Assembly (NCBI GenBank): GCA_963854835.1 | Contig: OY978525.1 | Span: 94,950,136 to 95,014,135, forward strand | Length of the DNA stretch: 64,000 bases | From: Megamerina dolium | Taxonomy: Eukaryota; Arthropoda; Insecta; Diptera; Megamerinidae | Direction of reading: 5' to 3' | In this document: piece by piece, positions 34,006 through 47,300 of the stretch | How positions within the stretch are numbered: the stretch's first letter is position 1 | Layout: each line of letters opens with the position of its first letter | Program-made: the position numbers and the translations under genes | The notes under the pieces: model-generated | The model's database searches: none | The model's input: the letters and a program-made list of their open reading frames with translations, nothing else | Told to the model about the DNA's origin: nothing

Positions 34006-37000
34006 GTGAGTTACAATTTGTTTTTTGCATAACTGTGTGAAGTGTGGTGAAGAAAAGGACTTGATCAAATGTATTTAGGTACTCGTATTTTACTACATAA
34101 TAATTTTTGTATTTTTAATAATGTAAAATTACTTAAAACAAATTTTTCTAATAAAAAACTATATTTTGGTATAAATATTTTTTCCCTTTTTTATTTTGTC
34201 GTTTTAAAATTGAATTCCTTACAAATGTGTTAATGTAATAAATTATTTATTTTACAGAAATGATTTTTTTTTATGAAAGTGCAAAACGAAGTGAAAATGA
34301 AAGACATTTATTGAAACTTGAAAAATTATTGTTACAATAAATATGTGTTTGAAACAAAAACAACGAACTACGTCATATCCAATTGTTAGTGAATTATCCT
34401 CCAACCTCTGTCATTTGATATTCTGATATCCTTTGCTAGATCACAGATTTTGCTTTTTTTGATCTAATAAAATAATTTTGTACATTTTTTGTTGATGCTT
34501 TCTAACGTAGTCTTTTCAATTGGCCACTTTCTTCCATTGCGCTCTGCAGGGCAAGTGTTTTTACGACTCCGTTTAAATTCAGCCATCAAAGTTAGATGAT
34601 TAAAAATATTTCTGTCTTTTTTCATTTGTCACATTCGACATTATTCACTCTCAGACAATTATTCGAAACTTAATTTACATAAATGACTCGAACCATGTAA
34701 CGATGATGATTTTGGCTCCAAATATGATATTAGGTTAATAAAAAGTAACAGATGTGAAATTTAGTTTTTACGTTGATCGGGTCATAGTCTTTTTCAATGA
34801 CGTAGTAGTAGGTAGAGTAGTATTTGAATTCTAAACATGTGATATCATAGATATATTTAAATTATTAAATGGACACACTCATAGTCAAAATTATGTTCCA
34901 GCTTAATAGAATTTTGTATGTAAAACATGTTAAGTAATTCAATACTATCGATTGATTAATGTGATTAAATTTATCAATATAATGAAATTCATTTCAATTT
35001 CGTATTTTTCAAAAGTTTTAATCAAACACATAATTTAAATTAAATATTCAAATTATAGCAAATATATAACAAAATACAGATTAACAATTTCTGTGATTTT
35101 AAATAAAAATAGCCAAGATAGAACTATGCAAGTTATCAAATGAGTGAGTGAGTACTCACTCTATATTGTGGAGAATGGTCACCGTATATTTTTTTATTAT
35201 TTTATTATATTATTTTAAATTGAATGTGCTTAAAACTATGTGATAAAATAAAAGTTGATTTTTCTGTGAAACTAAATTGACATTAATCATAGATTAGATG
35301 TTTTTTTTTTATTAATCAAACATGAAAATTACCTTGACTAATTGATATGATGTAAAATATATATTTCACAAATTCATATCTAAACATATGTATGGATTGG
35401 TGTATACGAATATAGACTATATGTACATATGTATGTTACTATGTGTTACTATGCCAAATGTGGCACAGTTCTTGAGGCAAAAGTATCAAACGTTTCACTT
35501 TCAGTTATTTTCTTGAAACATATGTAGAAGGAATAAGTTCAACAAGAATGATTAATAAATTAAGATAATTTCATTTGCACTTAATTGTCACTTAATTGTC
35601 ACTTAAACTCTATATTCATCATTTTATTTCCTTTTTCAATTATTATTAACTCTATACACTTGTACTGACATAATAACCATTTTGCTGCATGCAATTAGTT
35701 ACATACTCATTAAAATGATGTATGAAATATTAACAACTTGTTTGTTTGTTTATGTATGTATTTATTTTACATTTACTCGTATGCACTGCCATACAATATA
35801 TGTATGTATATACAATAATGTCAACAAACACATGGTCATTAAAATAATATAGTATTGTATGAAGCATATTCCAATTCGTACGTACTATATAGTAAATTTT
35901 AATAGTGCAAACATCCATAGCTACATATTAAAAGTAAACTTGGCCATTCAAAAAGGTGCCAAGTATCTAATTAGCCGTCAATGGATTTATAACTAATGCT
36001 ACTGTGGCGACTACTACATACTGTTTACGTGTTGTAAATCAACTATACAGCATATGGGTATTAACAGGCAGAGATATTGGCAGTTTCACTTCAAATTTTC
36101 AATAGAAAGTAATCATTTATTTTTAAAATAATCATTAGCTATAAAATAGGATGTACCTAGTAATATAGTCAACGAAATGATAGCTTCAGAATAGCTATTT
36201 GATATATTTATTGGCGTTTTCAATTTAATTTTTTCATAATCGAAATTTCAAAAATTCTAAACATACGTATTTTCAAATATGTATGATCAATAATTAATGA
36301 TCATATTAATGTCTAGCGTGATTTAATGCAATTTTTATTAATTTATTTCTTACTTTTAAATTAATTTTGCATTATTTACAACCTTCTATGAATACCCCTC
36401 ATATTCAGCTGAAAGTGGGTGAGAAAATATAAATTTAAATTTCTGAAATTTACGTCTTCGATGAAAATTATGTAATAAAAACGTGTACATATATCAAATA
36501 TATAAACAGAATTTCAATGAAACATAAAATATATACAGATAAATATATACAACAAAAAAATACATATCAGAAGCATATGACAAAGTAAGCAGCAATACAA
36601 AATTCGTCTCAAAAGAATTGTGCGCAGATTTTTATAATTTTTGCTGTAACAATCTTTATGTTTATCATCTAGTATTATTTTTTTTTTCCATTTTACACTA
36701 TACATACAATATGTAGTGGGCATAAATAAACAAAAATGAAATAAATAAAAAGAGAGGAAAATGTTAATAACAATTTTAAGTAGAGCGATAAATGACATCA
36801 CTTTGAAAATGAAACAAAACAAAAAATTATGTCACTCTTAAAAGTGATTATTTTAATTTTATGCAAAACGAATAAACACAACAACACATACAAATAAATA
36901 TATAAATCATATAAAATAAAAACAAAACAAAACAAAAAATTTATAAAAATAGAAAAACAAAAAAAAAACAACATATTAACTAAAATGTTGTCCAAGAATA

Positions 37001-37270
37001 AAATTAAAAATTAAAATAAAACAAATCAAGTTTGAGTCATTCTTGTTATTGAAATGAATACATGAATATGTTTGTATACATATATACGTATATATGTATG
37101 TTACATACACATGCATATGTATTGTGTTGTCGAAGAAGTCATGATGTATTTTGCAATAGATGGCGTCACATGAATTTTTACACTACTAGCGCCATCACAA
37201 TTGATTAAAGTATTACATATTTTAACAGTTGACAGTTGACAAACTTCATTTTGAACAAGTTTTTGCTTTG
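34006..37270. other. Long AT-rich gene-free stretch, part 1
   Basis: No coding segment, RNA gene or transposon end was recognised. Poly-A and poly-T runs and TATGTATG-type simple sequence are frequent. If the Prip promoter lies near 33.6 kb, this is part of its first intron. Confidence 0.4.
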
Positions 37271-37294
37271 TTCTCCTCCTTCTGTTTGTACATC

Positions 37295-37545
37295 AAGTGA
37301 AGACAAACTATTTACTTTCGCCATTTATTATATTACGCTATTATAATATTTCGGCAGACGGAAGCGCAAGCTATACTCGTGCGTCAAATTTACGAAGACG
37401 ATGCTCTACGAGCTCTGTAATGTCAGAGGTGGTCTACAAAATTTCATACTGGAGATTTTGTAGACCTCTCTCAGAAAGTTGATGACGACGAAATAAATGA
37501 ATTTTTGAAGCAAATTTATATGTGATAATTCTCGATATTCTTTAG
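37295..37545 (+). pseudogene. Possible mariner-type transposase N-terminal relic
   Basis: One + frame reads TEAQAILVRQIYEDDALRAL, a stop, then WSTKFHTGDFVDLSQKVDDD. The pattern of a helix with YEDDAL followed by W..F.TGDF resembles the N-terminal helix-turn-helix region of mariner proteins (typically YGEDAL and WF..F..GDF). A further 62-residue frame at 37,563-37,751 has no known match. Low confidence; short and interrupted. Confidence 0.35.
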
Positions 37546-37751
37546 ACACAAAACGAAATCGGATGATTGATTCAGAGGTTTACTGTCACTGTATGATTTT
37601 AATAAATTTTTTGCCGAAACTCAACCATCGCAAAGGCCTAATATTTTCATGCCGGAACCCACACAAGTTTGGTGACTCATTTAAAGTTACTGCAGCTTGC
37701 TTGGATGGAAAGTATTGTCACATCCACCATATTCAACGGCATCCTCGATGA

Positions 37752-40700
37752 ACATGGATCGTTCACCTTATCCCAAGATGAACAAGTTTTATTCATCATT
37801 TACTGAACTCCGTTTCAAATATTAATAAAAGAGCCTGGACAAGATCCTAAAAAAGCGTCATAACTTTTCCGACAACGAGACATATGTCTAGATTAAGATG
37901 TATATTTATTTTGGTTTTTTTTTATTTTGATTTTTTCAATTGTGTTGCTGTTGCTTCTTGATTACAATTGAATAAAATAGCAAGAGACAATTTATGCATA
38001 TATATTTTGTTTACAAACGAATAAAAATAAAATCGAAAATAGATGCTAATTTAATAATACATATAATGAACTTAATGAAGATTTCCTGTTTTGGAATATT
38101 AATTTAAAACTTCTTTCAAATGTTAGAAATAAAAGAGACAAAAGATGCTTAAAAACCATTAGACATTTCAAAAACCTGTGGGAACCTTCATTAAAGTGGG
38201 TTAATTAGGCACAAAACCGGTCGCTTCGAGTCTGAAATAATCTGAAACCATCATCATATCACATATGAATCATTGATAAAACATCAAAAAAAAAAATAAT
38301 TAAGAAAAGAAAAAATAACAAAAATATTTTAAGAAGGGCTTTCATATATGCGTGTAGACAAAGCATGGCGCATGCCTTTTAATGACGTAAATATACATAT
38401 TGTTAATTTACCTACATTATGGAATGTATAATTTTCATTTATATGCAAATCGATACTTGTTTTTATTTTCTTTTGTTTTTCTCTCTTTATTTAATTTAAC
38501 ATTTATTCATACGATCGCGCACATCAAATATATTAAATCAAAGCACGTTCAACATGTTGGAAAATTATAGAAAACAAAAAACAAAAAAAAAAACAAAAAC
38601 CGAATCATATTGAATTGATACTTTGAAGTATTTCTATTTTTATTTTGGGACTACTGTGAGTGTACAAGCATGTCCAAAATTACATTCAATTTGCACAATC
38701 AATTGTTTAAAAAACAATTCTTATTTGATTAATTGTTTTGACAGGCCTACATTAAAATGGAGAAAGAATGTGTCTTATTATGATATATCAGTACGCGTGT
38801 AGTAGGTTGATTGGGTTGGATTTAATTTTTGGGACATAATATTGTATTTTACTAAACGATCATATTGAGTTAAAGTTATCGGCAGAGGTATTGGCAATTA
38901 ATAAAATAAAGAAGTGTATTCAGTGTAACATGTGTATAAAGATATGTTCACTGACAGACAAGCAGCAATCAAATTCCTATAATCATGAATCATTCCTTCA
39001 CATATTTCATTAATAAGAATGTGCAAATAACATACAGGGGAGACCAAAGAAAATGTTTAATTAACTCATTTAGAAAACTAACCATAAGCGAAGACAAAAC
39101 AAGAAACATATTGTTGAAGAAACAATCAAACGAAAAATGACGACTAAAGTGCTTCATCAAAAGTGCTGGTTGACGTCATTCGGCTAAGAACTATTTTATG
39201 CTATACCATATGACCTCCAAAATTAGATATGATACATATGTGCCTATATCTTTTTTTTCTATTTCATCCATATAGACTAAATAAAATTTTTTAGATATTT
39301 ATTATCTCATAATATTCAACTCATAATTATTTTACGAAAAAAAAAATCAATATCAAATCGAATTATCATTTTTATTATATTGATTTTTATAATAAACGAT
39401 CATCATTAATTATAAACTGATTTATTTAGTTTTAAATTTAAATGCCTATATGAGCATGACAAAAAAATTGACAGATATTAGCGTAAATGACTAATAGAAA
39501 ATTTCTTTCCATATGTCCAACATTATGCTACCCACATATCATTAATATATCTATGTTTTGTATTTATACATATAGCTTATTTATTTTAATTAGCACACTA
39601 GTCATAATCAATTAATTATGTTTAAGCAAACTCCAACTCTTCATTTATTTATTGACTTGTTTATTTATTGTTATTGATTTTTTATTAAGCAACTTTCAAT
39701 TTGGTAAGACAAAATAACATAATATTAACACGTTTCAATACACATTATATGTACACAGAGTTACATTGCTCCTACATGCACAATAAAATTATACAGTAGA
39801 CATAAACAAACACAACGAACAGAAAACTGAAAATAGCTTCAACACTATTATGACTTTTCTCCTATTTTACAAACATTTCATTGACTTGAACTAACAAAAC
39901 ACGTTTCACGTTGTGTATATTACTTTAGTAAAATGTTATTTGCCTTTTTTTTCGCATTTTTCAATATTAAAACTAATTTCTTTACATTTTTTTGTTTTGT
40001 TGGAGTTGTTCTCTACAAGAGATATTTTATAATTATTATTTACAGACGATTGTAAGTAACTGAAATATTTAGTACTATTAGCTGCAGCTTATCTAAAAAC
40101 TTGGCATTGAACTAATAGCTTTAATATTATAATTTATTTGCTACGTAATAGCAAGAAAAAAAAAAACAAAAAACAAAAGATGAAAACATATTAGTTAATT
40201 TTATTTAAAAAATTACTCAAGTTGCTCGCAGTTGCTTTTTAAAATGTTTCATTGTGTATACACATATAAAGCAATAGCTGTTATGATTTTTTCAAAATGT
40301 AATTAATATTGTACAATCACTTCAGATTTAAATATAGTATGGGCTAATTATTTAATATTGTTACTTAAGATTATTAAAGACTCGAAGGCTTGCACAATGA
40401 TTTGAAAGGTACATATGCACATATGTTCTGAACCTTCATATTACTTTGATGATTTTTACAATGTTTTCGTTTCTTGCTCCTATGTAAATTATCCATTATT
40501 AATATTCCAATTGTTTGCCTCAGCTAAAAGCATTGATAAAAATTTCGCATTGCTCAAATATAACTTATGGCTATAATTTTTGTACTCATACTACGTAATG
40601 ATGTGGTGGATGATGCAACACAATTGAAAAGTGCAGTAGTGTTCTGTGCACAAAGTTGTCATTTAAACTTTCTATTGGACCACAACATTACAATAACAAA

Positions 40701-41130
40701 ATAATCTATATCATTATAAAAATGAATTTGAAAAAGTAATACTCCATCTCCATATTCCGGATTGTCCCAAGTTTGTGTAGTTCGAATTTGTAGCTGCATT
40801 TTTTTTTTTTGGACCTTACTAATATGCTGCTTCAACTCTTATACGATCAGAATTTTCTTCTACAAAATTTTCATAAGAATTGTTTACAGTGACGTCCGCG
40901 GAAATTTGCAAGAGATGATTACACTTTTAATTGGCTCTTTTGGCTCTTCGCAAAAAAAAAAACGAAAAAACCGTATGTTTTAGTGTATGGTTTTAACATT
41001 CCATATAATTGGACGAAAATTTCTGTACTTTTCTGTTCTTTTTTGTGTAGAATATAATAGTTTACATCAACAATTCTTTTCTGACAATTCGCAAAAATGT
41101 GGAATTTTCCTTCAAATGGGGCTCAAACTC
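37752..41130. other. Long AT-rich gene-free stretch, part 2
   Basis: Nothing supportable was seen on either strand apart from homopolymer runs and simple repeats. Confidence 0.4.
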
Positions 41131-41214
41131 AAAGTTTGAATTACTGAACGAAATAGCTGCACAGGAATCACCACTAGAGAAGTGACCTCCATTGCTCTCT
41201 CCTCAAGAGAATTT

Positions 41215-41535
41215 CCTCAAAAACTTTCTCTCCCATACAAAATGAACTCAAAAACACTTGCAAATCAATAATTAATCCCCTACTCCCCAGGAGTTCCTCT
41301 TAGAGTGATTAAATGTATTATCAACCGCATATAATTTTTCATCGGCAATATTTCTTCCGAACTTACTTATGCTCTTTTTTTCACATATTAGAAGGTGTTC
41401 CATACATAATGAATATAAACCCTCCTGAAATCTCTCTTAGAGCGATGAAATATATGATCGATCCTTATTAATTTAACCTCGCCAAAATTTTCTCCAAACA
41501 TACTTATCCTCTATTTCCATCTCTTAAGAGGGCGC
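41215..41535. repeat. Imperfect tandem duplication of about 160 bp
   Basis: Two diverged copies in direct order. The first has CCTCTTAGAGTGATTAAATG and CCGAACTTACTTATGCTCTT (about 41,294-41,373). The second has TCTCTTAGAGCGATGAAATA and CCAAACATACTTATCCTCTA (about 41,432-41,510). Similar CTTTCTCTCCCATACAAAAT-like text precedes the first copy. Non-coding; origin unknown. Confidence 0.5.
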
Positions 41536-44262
41536 TCATGCAAAATTGATGTTTTTATAATGGCTGTAAAAACTAACAAGTAGACGGATTTTAAAATGTA
41601 TTTCTTTTTTTCTTTTTTTTTTTTTTTAGGGAAATTATTAGTTTTCTAGGGATCATATTTATGTACATGTATTTATAGAATTCGAACTCTACAGTATTTG
41701 AGCATCTACTTATAAATTTGGAACTTTTTTGAATTGGAATTTTAAGGAATTTGGAATTGTTTTTCAAGCGAAAGCTAATTTTAATGGCATACTAGAATTA
41801 AGCAAATTTGATTAAATCGTATCACGTTTTCCATTTTTAGTTGTTCTTATATGGGAAGGTGACACTGTGAACCGTTTAACCTTCTATGAGAAACCAATGT
41901 TTTTGGACATTGTTAAAAATGCAATTTCTCATATTTTCACATATTGAAACACCCTTTTTCTCACTATTGATGTAATTCGCATGTTTATACATAACATTTA
42001 TAATTCTATTTGAACTTCATTTGCGTGTTTAATTTCAATTTCTTTGTTTTTTTTTTCTCTTTTTCATTTCTGTTTCACATAATATTCATGCAATGCACAT
42101 ATTGTATTAGCTATGTACTGGTATTTATAAATTAATTATTTGTTACGTGACAAGTTTAAATACAAACTATATGCCTACATATGTAATGAACAAATAAATC
42201 AACATATTAATAATACTAAGCACTGCGCATATTGTACCCAAAAATAAACTCATGGAAAAATCAATCTCCAAAAGTTAATTTTAGTAGTGTGTAAGCAAAA
42301 TAATTAAAACAATGTACTAGTGCATAAATTTATGCATATAGAATTTCTTAAGTAAGAATTCAACTAATGAAAAGAAAGAAAATGATTAATTCGAATGTAA
42401 TTGATACATTGTAAAATATTTTGTAACAAACATTCTATGATATTCATAATAATGCTAGAATTAAAACAACAAAATCTCAATTATAAACAATACTTATATA
42501 TACATATGTGTATATATAATACTTAGATAAATTTTTTTAATAAATCCATTTTTTTGGAATTTTCGCATTAATCATTGCTACAAATTGCTTATAAATACAT
42601 GCATACATGAAAAAATTGTATTAAAAGTTTACAACTATTAATTTCTAAGTAATGAAATTTAATCATTCATAAGATCAAGCGGCAAAAAAAAAATCAAGTC
42701 ATTCATAGGTTTATAACTTTTATTACAATAATCTACCTACATATGTATATCTTATATAATATACTATATAATATGTATGTATATTGAATATATGAGAACA
42801 ATGAAATTAATCAGCATCGTACTAATGTAAGAAAATATTGAAATTTTACATTGAATCAATGATGATGCATTACGAAAAACTAAATACTTTTTATCTAACA
42901 TTTATAATGAAAGAAAAAAAAATAAATAAAACAATTGAATAAAAAACGAAAACATTAAATATCAATCATCGATAGATATACTCCTATGGACATTAGATAC
43001 GAATAAGAATCCAACAACACTGCAAATTATTTAATTGTCTTGGATTAGTAACTATGGAAAATCTCGTTAATCGAAACTCTTGTTGTTATTTACATGCTCA
43101 CTCGTGCGTTATTATTCGTTCGATATTATTCAGCGTCACATTTAACCCTTTAGTACTCACATAGAGTTTTAATGACAATATGATTGTGGTCATGTCATCG
43201 GCATATATAGATTTTTCACATTAATTTAATGTTTTTTGACTTAAAATAAAGCAATAAATCAAGGTTATTATTATTATTTGAAAAATGGTGACCCAAGAGT
43301 CAGGGACTATTACCTAAAATATATTATAAGTAACTCTATTGTGTATTTAATAGTCTCTGCTATCATAATGAAAGCTTAGACATCCTTTGCTCAATGTAAT
43401 TTGGTGTCACACAGATTAAAGAAGATATTTTCTTGCTAATGCGAGCTAGCACTGTTCTCTTCAGGTATCCCAGTTTTATGAAGGTGATATTTGAAGGATT
43501 AATTGACTAATATGTAACTTGTGAGAAATCCAGACTGGAAACTTTATTTGATCTGGCGAATCTTTTGGTGTGACTGAGACCAGGGATGTTCTTCAACTAA
43601 AAATTTCAAATTCTGAGTAGAATACCATACAATCTTATAGCCTTGTTCTGAACCAATGGACCAATGTAAGTAAGTGTAGAGCCCGTTCCGGCCGATTCGT
43701 CTTCAACCACGTTTAAATTCTGCGACACCCGAAACTCAAATCAGTGTGACTTTGTTTAAAGCAGAGTGACTCTGCAGTAGGTCAAAGTATTCTGGTACAA
43801 GCTTAGAGGCACAGTTCAAGAAGACCCGGAGAACATCCACACCAACGCCATCAACCATATTCAATCCTTCCGCGTATCAATTTAGAGTATTTATGGGAGA
43901 TAAGGGTTATTACCATTTCTGTCTTGTTGAACATCTTTCAAAGTTCTTGTCATAGGTTAGAAAATCCTTATTAGAATATACTGCCTAAATCGTTCACTTG
44001 CTAGTAGATTGAGGTAGTAAGCACTGACAATTTGGATATAAAATTCATAAACCGAGAGCATTTTGGAAGGGATCGATGGAATTATATTAGCCGATCTTGA
44101 ATTTCATGCCCTTTTGTGATATAATTTTCTTAGATATTTCCTTTAGGTAAAATATTTATTATTTTAATATATTGTAGTATTTCACAGTTTTCTAACGTTT
44201 TGCGTAGTTTTGGTGTATTTTTCGGATTTTGTGTGATTACACACAAATCCCAATTCTAACCT
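41536..44262. other. Long AT-rich gene-free stretch, part 3
   Basis: No gene recognised. The part at about 43,400-44,050 has a less AT-biased, formerly coding-like texture but contains no frame long enough or familiar enough to name. Confidence 0.35.
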
Positions 44263-44344
44263 CAAGGCTCAATTATAAAAATTAACGTAACTGAGTTTGT
44301 TTGCGCTAAGTTATGTTACGTTAAGTTTCTATAATTGAGCCTTG
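44263..44344. repeat. Short near-perfect hairpin (mini inverted repeat)
   Basis: CAAGGCTCAATTATA at 44,263-44,278 with AACGTAAC just inside pairs with GTTACGTTAAG and TATAATTGAGCCTTG at 44,314-44,344. This gives arms of about 28 bp around a loop of roughly 20 bases. It could be a very small MITE or a structured RNA. No target duplication is obvious. Confidence 0.55.
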
Positions 44345-47300
44345 AAGCCATGTTTTTTTTACTCTCTCTATCTCTCTCTCTCTTTCTTTATACATATACT
44401 ATCTATATCCTTCTCTCGGCTTGCTCCATCATGTTAATTCTGTCATAGCTCTCACAAAATGATGGAAATGAAATTGAAATTACTTCATCAGATTACTATA
44501 ATATACATTAAAATTTAACTATTTTTAATAATTATTTCATTAATAAACATGAATCAAATTTCATATACATACTTACATACTTATGCTGGAATGTGATTAA
44601 TTATATATATGTATACGTATATATATACATATGCAAAAGTATTTTGGTATATACATAGTTTATGTAATGGCATTTTTATATTTTGTTGTATATATACATA
44701 TGTGTGTGTGTATATATATTTGAATACTACTATAAACAATGTTGCCATAAAATAATTTAAATTTGTTCATAAATTGCTATTATTATTTTATCTCTTTCTA
44801 TCATTATATCTTTCTATCTTTCTCCTTCCTCGCTTGAGCAATATGATGTCATAAATTCTACAAATACACACACTCACACATGTGTATTCGTTCATCCATA
44901 TTTGTTCATATATACTATACATTTATATATTTATATACATTCAAATAATTAACTCACCAAAATTAATAACTCACTGGATTAAAACAACAGTAATAATAGC
45001 TACGAACAACAAGAACTACAGCAACAATGAAAATTATACAATTCTAATCTGATATTTCAATTTAGAAGAATTTAAAATTGTACGTTTTCTTTTTTGTTTT
45101 GTTTGTTTGGAATTTATTGCCAACATTATTACTGTTCTTCGAGCATGATCTATCTCCCTTTATGCTTTTTATGCTTCAGTTGTTTATGACGATCATTCTA
45201 AATAGTTACATACTTACATATGTATGTTTATGTACGATTTATTTGTATTCCAACATAAAAATATATGGACTATCCACCACTGAAACACGCAGATGCTTAA
45301 GCTTGCATACCATAGCATCAGTATGAGTACATATTATTAGTCAATGGCTTTGAACTGTAACGATTATATAGTGGTTATTTTACCCTCGCGTGTTCATATA
45401 TATGTTTGTTTATTTTCAAAGTGAACTCCCAATGTAAAAACAACAATGACACTATTAAAAATTACGTTAACAACTAACTGAAAGTGGAATAGAAATTACA
45501 CAGAACATGTTAGAGTTATCTCAAAGCAACAAAAGCATCGAAAATGTAAATATTAATGTGTGTATGTGTGTGTGTATGTATGTATGATGGCTATAAAAAA
45601 AGGCCAATTCAAATACATGTAGTGGTAGCTCCATTAACTACTTGAATATAAGCAACAATTGAAGCATTAATTTATGCTTGATCACCATACCATACAATAG
45701 TTATCTAAACCAAAAAAACACATACACAAAGTCACACATACTACAAAAACACTAATATACTATGTATGCCCTATTGGAAAATATACTTCTACAGGACTGA
45801 TCATGTAATTCGAACACTTAGTGCAATATTTCACATATGAAGATGAAAGCTATTTGACTAGCCATTTCAATTGTTTGAATATATAAATTGCCAAATGGAT
45901 AAATTCAACTTTTTGATTTTAAAAAATTTTAATGTCAAAGCCCTTGATCGATTTCAAATTATTTCTATTAAAAAAAAATAATTCCCCATAAAATAAAAAC
46001 TATAACTAAATGACAACATTTTTTAGCCATCGAATAATAAATAACATAAATTTTTAAAAAACATTCTATTTTTTAATTTTCCTCACCTTAGGTTTTTATT
46101 TTTTATTATTTTTCATTCATTTCATTCAAGGAAAATTGTCTGCATACGTCTGCATCAAAGCTAAAAGAAATACATGTAGTCGACGTAAACAACTTTCGTC
46201 CCTAGATTGGGGGAGAATAAAATCCATTTAACAGCAGTGAGAATGAAATATAAATAACATATTTTCAATTGTTATTAAATATTTATTTGTCATAACTAAA
46301 AGATATATTTTTGATGGAAAAAATAAGAGCCAATGTAATAATTTAGTTTTTTTCAAAATATTTCATAAAATTGATTGAGATAAAATTAATTAAGATAAAC
46401 AATAGAACATTTCACTAAATTTTGCAAAATACTTTACGTTCGTCAACTTTATTTTCTTCAATCAGTGTAGTCATCAATTTGGGACAAGTGAGAATATTTT
46501 CTCGTAGGGTCTATACATAGATATAATTGCATATAAATCATGCAAGATATATAAAAAGAAAATGGAAAAACTTGTTTGTTTCATTTTCATTTATAATTGT
46601 GTTCATTTCTGTTGTTGTTACTGCTGCTTTCGGTGTGATCTTGAGACGTCTGGTGGCAACATTGTCAATTGCCACGAAAACTAATATTTACATATACATA
46701 GTATGAAAAGCCAAAACAGAAACTAAAAATAATCATACTGATGATTTTGGATGATGATCTCTATGATGAGCAATATTCTTGAATATCAATTGTAATGATG
46801 ATCACAATAAAGATGATCATCAGAAGGTTGATTTTTTCTTTATGCATAGAGCTGATCGTCACAGTGATGACGATTGCTTTAGTAATAACAACAATGATGA
46901 TTATCAAGTAGTCCATGCTTATTTTTAGCTGACTCTTTACAAATTCTACTATAATAAATGATCTTGACAATTGCGTATTATTATTTATATTATTATTAGT
47001 ATTATAGTATTATACATATAAAATGCTTAAAGTAAAACAAAAAATAGAAGAATAGAAATAAAAACTATATAAAGCTGACCTCATGACTTAATATCCATAA
47101 TCATTTGGTACGATAGGCCTGTTTCATAGTTTGCACCAACACATAGATATATTCGTATTCCTACTCAAATATTAGTCTGAATGCTTGAATATATAAAACA
47201 ATTTGTGAGCGATGATATATTCTTATGTACATAAGAGTAATCATTGCAACTACGGATGATAATTTAGGTAATCATGATGATCATCTTAAACAATGTTGAT

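Noticed and set aside
37563..37751. 62-codon frame with KVTAACLDGKYCHIHHIQ, considered as a gene
   Set aside because: No family recognised, and no start context or neighbouring exon. It may be transposon debris, so it is not listed as a gene.
46740..46900. GATGATGATC-rich patch, considered as a structured repeat array
   Set aside because: The spacing is irregular and there is no conserved unit. It is simple sequence.
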